Assembly: GCA_029204225.1 (NCBI GenBank) | Contig: CM055106.1 | Span: forward strand, 14,326,393 to 14,390,392 | Reading direction: 5' to 3' | Source of the DNA: Diphasiastrum complanatum | Taxonomy: Eukaryota > Streptophyta > Lycopodiopsida > Lycopodiales > Lycopodiaceae | Length of the DNA stretch: 64,000 bases | Shown here: positions 59,843 to 64,000 of the stretch, one piece after another | Layout: the number at the start of each line of letters is the position of its first letter | How positions within the stretch are numbered: position 1 is the first letter of the stretch | Translations under genes and position numbers: made by a program | The notes under the pieces: model-generated | What the model saw: the letters and a program-made list of their open reading frames with translations, nothing else | Told to the model about the DNA's origin: nothing | Database searches by the model: none

Positions 59843-60331
59843 GGGTTTCTGATGTAGAAGGTGTTGGAGCTCAATGGGCAACGATGTTAAATGTTTACAG
59901 ATCCTTTGATCCAGAGGATCTGTTGGTTTTCAAAATTAATTCTTTCTTACTTCTGCCTATCAGCAGAGACGGTGGGTTCTTTTTGAGATTGTCATTCTTG
60001 TTTTAAACCTAGGCAGAAGGGAACAAATTGTCATTGTAATATATTTTTTGTCCTACCTGTCAGAGGACTACTCAGGGTCATCTCTCTTGAACGCACTTAC
60101 ATTCTAACATAGATGCAAGCCAAGAACGCTCATTCACAGATCAGAGTGCAGCCCATATGAACATTCAGAAGATTCTACAACTATCTACTCCTAAAAACGA
60201 ACTAAATCAGATCCTAAGCATTACTAAACTGAACTACACTTGCATAAATTGACAAAACAAGAACCAAGAACTAATCTACAGCATGTTAGAAGTCCAAGAA
60301 TCAAGAAACCAACCAGTCTTTTGATTCTTGG
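59843..60331. other. Spacer between H1 and H2, no gene recognised
   Basis: No domain or repeat assigned. Part of 60100-60331 may be the end of the H2 LTR. Confidence 0.4.
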
Positions 60332-62817
60332 ACATCCCAAGAACATCAAGAACTGGACTGTAAAAGATATGCAAGAACTGCACCACAGTTCCAGCCTATT
60401 TAGTTTACCTAAATGTTGGCTTCTACATTATTCCACAAACAAGAAAAGAAACTAATCCACTCTATGAAAGCAGCAAATCTAATCCACTCTACAGTCCACA
60501 ACCACACACAAAAGGAGGGAAGGACAAGATCATAAATGCATCACTCAAGAAACAAGCATGATCAAGGAGCTCAATGGATGCACCAAACTCATGAAGGCTC
60601 TTCTCATTTCAGCATGGAGTTGATACAATTCACAAAAAGCTCCTCTTCACAAAGATGGATTCCCTTAAATAAGCAAGAGAGCTCCTTAGGTGGCATCCTA
60701 GTGGAATTTCCACATTTCACAAATTACAAGTGGAATAATGCTCTCCACTAGAGGTCACCATCAAAAGGTGGCTCACTCTACTTTCTTTAAGAGGGGTCTA
60801 CTTGCATTTATTACATTTGCTTAGAAATACTAGTTCCTACATGGTCATTCCATCTTCCGAGATTCACCATGAGGCTTACACAGTTCTTGCTTGTCATTCC
60901 TAACTAACATTTCTCAGCTCTCATACTCGGCTCTCAATCTTTATTAGCCTCGTCTTCTCAGAGACCTCCTGGGTCTAAGGTGAGAGGTGCTTTTGAGTTG
61001 CTCTGTCCAAGTATCTTGGGGATTCGTCAGAATCGGCCAACATCATCCCACCCCTAATGTGTTGCAGGACCCACTGCAACTCATATTGGACGATATCGCT
61101 CCGCTTTGCATTGGCATCTTCAATTGTCACCTGGAAAAGCATAGATCCTCGTTCACTTACGTAAAACCAAGTGCTTATTGTCGCCAGTCTTTATCACAAA
61201 AATTGTTTTTCACAAATTGCCGAAGTTTAACTAGAATGTCTTATTGCTGCAATTGGTTGACATTCTCAAAATTGGAGAGCTCTCAACAGCTTCACAACTT
61301 GCATGCTCGAGTGCTTTCCATGTGTCTCTTTGTTTAGTCACTTGTATCTGCCATTGACGGTTTCATCTTTGGTTTCTTGGTTTCTTCTGGGAGGTCTGTA
61401 TCCTCCATTTGACTCTAGGTGTTTCCGTGGTTCTTCTCTGAGTTGAAGTTCCAGTCTCAAGGAAAACCTTTGATCTACAGGTTGCACAAACTTTGATTAT
61501 CAGTCTCGAGGGGATGGATTCATAAAAAATTGGTGGTAGGAGCAGTTTTAGATGGATAGTTTGGTAACGGTAAGGAAACATGATGAAGGCTTGTTGGTAG
61601 GGTGAAAGAACTGATAGTTCTACAGTTGCAGCCTTGGACCCTTGCAATGTCGAGCTTTGACCACCACTTGTTGGGTGAGGAGCTTGCTTTATTTTGCAGG
61701 TTCACAGTTGTCTTCATCTTTCTTTTTTGCAGCTCATTCTTTTGATCCATTACTTTTGGATCTCTTTGGGCTATGATATGAGGGGATTCAACTATCATTG
61801 CTCCAGAGAGTTTCTTTTGATCAAGATTGATTTGACTCATCGGTTGCTTAAGTTTTGTCCTTTCCTCCTCAGCTTCCTGGATCTTTCTCTTTATTTTTGA
61901 TGTCTTCTAGCTGCTTCGCCTGCTTCTTAGATCTTCGTTTGGCTGATCATGCATTGTAGGTGGCAGTTGGTCTCCGCAAGACACTTGCAATGTTTTAACA
62001 ACTGCTTTGGTAAGACTATAAAAAACTAGAGATTTCTCAAAAGAACAGTAGACTGATGATAAACAAACAGATGGAAGGAAGGGTGGTGGTGACAACGGTA
62101 GATGGTGTGGATGATAGGCATGATAATGGGCATAGAATTTGAAGTATGGCAAGAGGCCGGTTGAAGAAAGAGACTGATTTCTCAATGTTTGTGTTTTCCT
62201 TTTCTGAAGGATCTTCGTCATGACTGGAATACTTCTTTTGATTGAGTCTCTTCAGATTACCCATTTGCTTTCTTTAGTCTTGTCTTTTCATATTTGACTT
62301 GTGACCTTGGCTGTCGATCTTGCTGATGTTGTTGTTGGCAGCGTAACTGCTCCAGTGGATTCAAGCAGATCCACTCTCCCCCCCCAAAAAAAATCTGTTG
62401 GTGGGGATGTTGTTGCTGGTAACTGTTCATGCTCATGATTGGAGCGACGTGTGGAACACGTAGTTGAAACTCGTTGAACATGTGACTGGACTAAAGATTA
62501 AACTAAATTTGTTTCGATCTTGCTGTAGTTGACTCAAAAAATAATATGGCAATGAGATGCAAGAATCAACTCTAATTTGACATGCACTTCTCATATTTTT
62601 CAAAAATTCTAAACTACTGTACAAGGGAATCTGAAGATGGATAGATGAATGAAAATGTGTTCAGGAGATGCTCTACAGAAGACTCTCGTGCAATAGCTAT
62701 TCCTCAGGCAAAAATCAATCACACAAAATAGGTGAAGAGAAACAAGGAAATAAAGAAACGTTACAGAGAGTGAGAACTGTATAGCACTTGTCGAACAAAA
62801 CTTGCATTCATCAACAT
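60332..62817 (-). mobile_element. H2: 5'-truncated H element
   Basis: It is collinear with H1 (49178-50434 joined to 56296-57533) and carries the empty site of Copia-A near 61575. The LTR is 60332-61042, the purine tract 61043-61057, and the internal protein region 61058-62500. Similarity to H1 stops at 62817 (CATCAACAT), about 200 bp upstream of the TATA box of the CYSTM gene. Gag is absent. Confidence 0.8.
61520..62481 (-). pseudogene. H2 internal protein remnant
   Basis: It parallels the H1 protein: MFNEFQLRVPHVAPIM at 62481, SSTGLLPYF and SSVYCSFEKSLVFYSL, then MSQINLDQKKLSGAMIVES at 61840 and KWWSKLDIARVQGCNCRTIS. Frameshifts fall at other places than in H1, so the two copies decayed independently from an open reading frame. 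Confidence 0.6.
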
Positions 62818-63020
62818 GTTGCTTTGGTCCCAAGTTCTTCCTTCCCTTGGAAATTAAGATGCATTCCTACTTACCGATAAAAGTTCAAAATTAAGGTGAC
62901 CCTATGCCAATCATCATCTCACTCAGGCTCATGCCAACAAATAAAAATGGCTCCTAAAATGTGCCTAGTCACTAATGTGAATCTACCCTGCCAAAAAGAA
63001 ATAATATTTTGGTAGGTAAG

Positions 63021-63030
63021 ATATAAAAAG
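63021..63030 (+). promoter_or_regulatory. Candidate TATA box of CYSTM gene
   Basis: ATATAAAAAG lies about 310 bp upstream of the start codon, in sequence not shared with the H elements. The transcription start is not determined. Confidence 0.45.
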
Positions 63031-63342
63031 AGTGAGTGATCATGAGAGGTACTAAAATGATAAGAATTTAGGATTGAATCTTAAAAAATTGAAAAAGTCG
63101 GTAAGAAAAGGAAAGGAAGAAAAGAAACCTCACTTTCATGCGCTGTATCTTTTCTTTTGCACGCTTTCTTAGCCAAGGCTTATAGTGCTTCGTTGAACAC
63201 GAATATATCGGCCAAGTGAGAGCAGCAGCTCTACAACCCATGATTGTGAGATCGTGTTCATGTAAATTACCAGAATTTTCTGGTTGTGAATTATCAGCAG
63301 ATTTAAGTAGCGCTTCTTCTACAAACCAGTAACTTGGAGGTC

Positions 63343-63744
63343 ATGGCTCGTCGTGTCCGTTCATCTTCGAAGTACAACCCAAGGAGCGCTGACAATATTC
63401 ATCGAGGGTTCTGGAAAGGATGGTAATTTCTAAGCTTTTGTTCTTGTGTGGATCGGGGACGTTGTGCTATAAATAATGCTGCTTTTTCTTTGTTATTGTT
63501 GTCTGTATGAGCTGCACATGTTTAATAATTTGGATATGGGACCGTCTAATTACATCAACTAATAACATATACTTCTTATTCAAAACGTAGCTATAATTAC
63601 TATCTTTCAAACACTAAGCTAGCAAGTTTGAAAGCGTTATGTTTTATTGGGATGCTTTCGTTTTGCAGCTTAGCGGCTATTTGCTGCTGCTGTGTGTTGG
63701 ACGAGTGCTGTTGTGATCCTACCGTTGTCATAACCGATAATTGA
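63343..63744 (+). CDS. CYSTM (cysteine-rich transmembrane module) protein, two exons
   Basis: Exon 1 is 63343-63422 (26 codons plus two bases). The intron is 63423-63668, GT-AG, 246 bp, with acceptor TTCGTTTTGCAG. Exon 2 is 63669-63744, ending at TGA. The spliced protein has 51 residues: a basic N-terminus (MARRVRSSSKYNPRSADN), then GFWKG joined across the splice to CLAAICCCCVLDECCC, and a short tail DPTVVITDN. The cysteine run after GCLAA and before LDECC is the signature of CYSTM tail-anchored membrane micropeptides, which in plants act at the plasma membrane, mostly in stress responses. The N-terminus lacks the usual Pro/Gly/Gln-rich repeats. Without splicing, exon 1 would end after 27 residues at TGG TAA. 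The gene is intact and is the clearest host gene here. Confidence 0.85.
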
Positions 63745-64000
63745 TCTAAATGCTTATGTGCCAAGCTGGCCTGGACAAGATGGCATGATCATCGGTTAGG
63801 GGAACCGTTTAGAAGTCATCTTCAGATGCTACCTTAACAAGATTCCATCTAAGCTCTAAGATGTTCGGCCATCATGAACAAATGGCGGAGTAATGACTTT
63901 ATGATAGCGCTTATCATGATTCTATGTTGAAACTTGCTTATTGATTTACAAATGCATTTTCTGCTATTGGTTGAGGTTAATACTTCAACACCTTACTTTT
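63745..64000 (+). other. Probable 3' UTR and downstream sequence of CYSTM gene
   Basis: No further coding region. No canonical AATAAA was seen before the window ends, so the polyadenylation site is not located. Confidence 0.4.

Overview
This window is intergenic DNA from a plant nuclear genome rich in transposable elements. The evidence is dominant Ty1/copia and Ty3/gypsy LTR retrotransposons with plant-type Pol proteins, primer-binding sites complementary to initiator-Met tRNA, a chromodomain-bearing gypsy element, long (GA)n tracts, and a GT-AG split gene for a plant-type CYSTM micropeptide. The sequence alone does not fix the species; a vascular plant with a large genome is the most I can say. 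Element names below (Gyp1, Gyp2, Copia-A/A2/A3/B/C/F, H1-H3) are local labels.

Layout. 1-3107: 3' two thirds of a degenerate gypsy chromovirus (Gyp1) with its 3' LTR. 3440-6700: antisense DUF4283-type relic and a second decayed gypsy integrase. 7156-10119: simple repeats, minisatellites and a 61-bp palindrome in otherwise uninformative DNA. 13595-28375: a copia element (A2, + strand) whose gag-protease piece (13828-14290) and later piece (26215-28375) are separated by an 11.9-kb block. That block holds Copia-B, Copia-C and a member of the H family, and it is circularly permuted. 28385-30365: a gypsy integrase fragment and a 1.6-kb foldback element. 31222-39230: a possible first exon of a host gene, with an antisense gypsy element (Gyp2, 33490-37250) in the putative first intron. 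38900-43041: tandem repeats, a G-poor block and unclassified DNA. 43042-47823: truncated copia elements A3 (+) and F (-). 48276-49185: repeats. 49178-59842: H1, a gypsy-like element with gag but no detectable pol, interrupted at 50430-56300 by an intact, very young Copia-A. 60332-62817: a second, 5'-truncated H copy. 63021-63744: promoter and two-exon gene for a 51-residue CYSTM protein.

How the parts relate. The order of insertions can be read from target-site duplications. Copia-A sits in H1 with GGAAA on both sides and two 653-bp LTRs that differ at one position by eye. Copia-B sits in H3 with CCTAC on both sides, but its two LTRs now lie in the wrong order, with its RNase H broken at the same two junctions where A2 is broken. 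Rejoining the block ends in a circle restores Copia-B inside H3, and removing the block restores A2. The simplest reading is integration of an extrachromosomal circle carrying nested retroelements, although an assembly error must be excluded. Almost all other coding sequence is pseudogenic. The credible functional genes are the Copia-A polyprotein and the CYSTM gene, plus a possible host exon near 31.2 kb.
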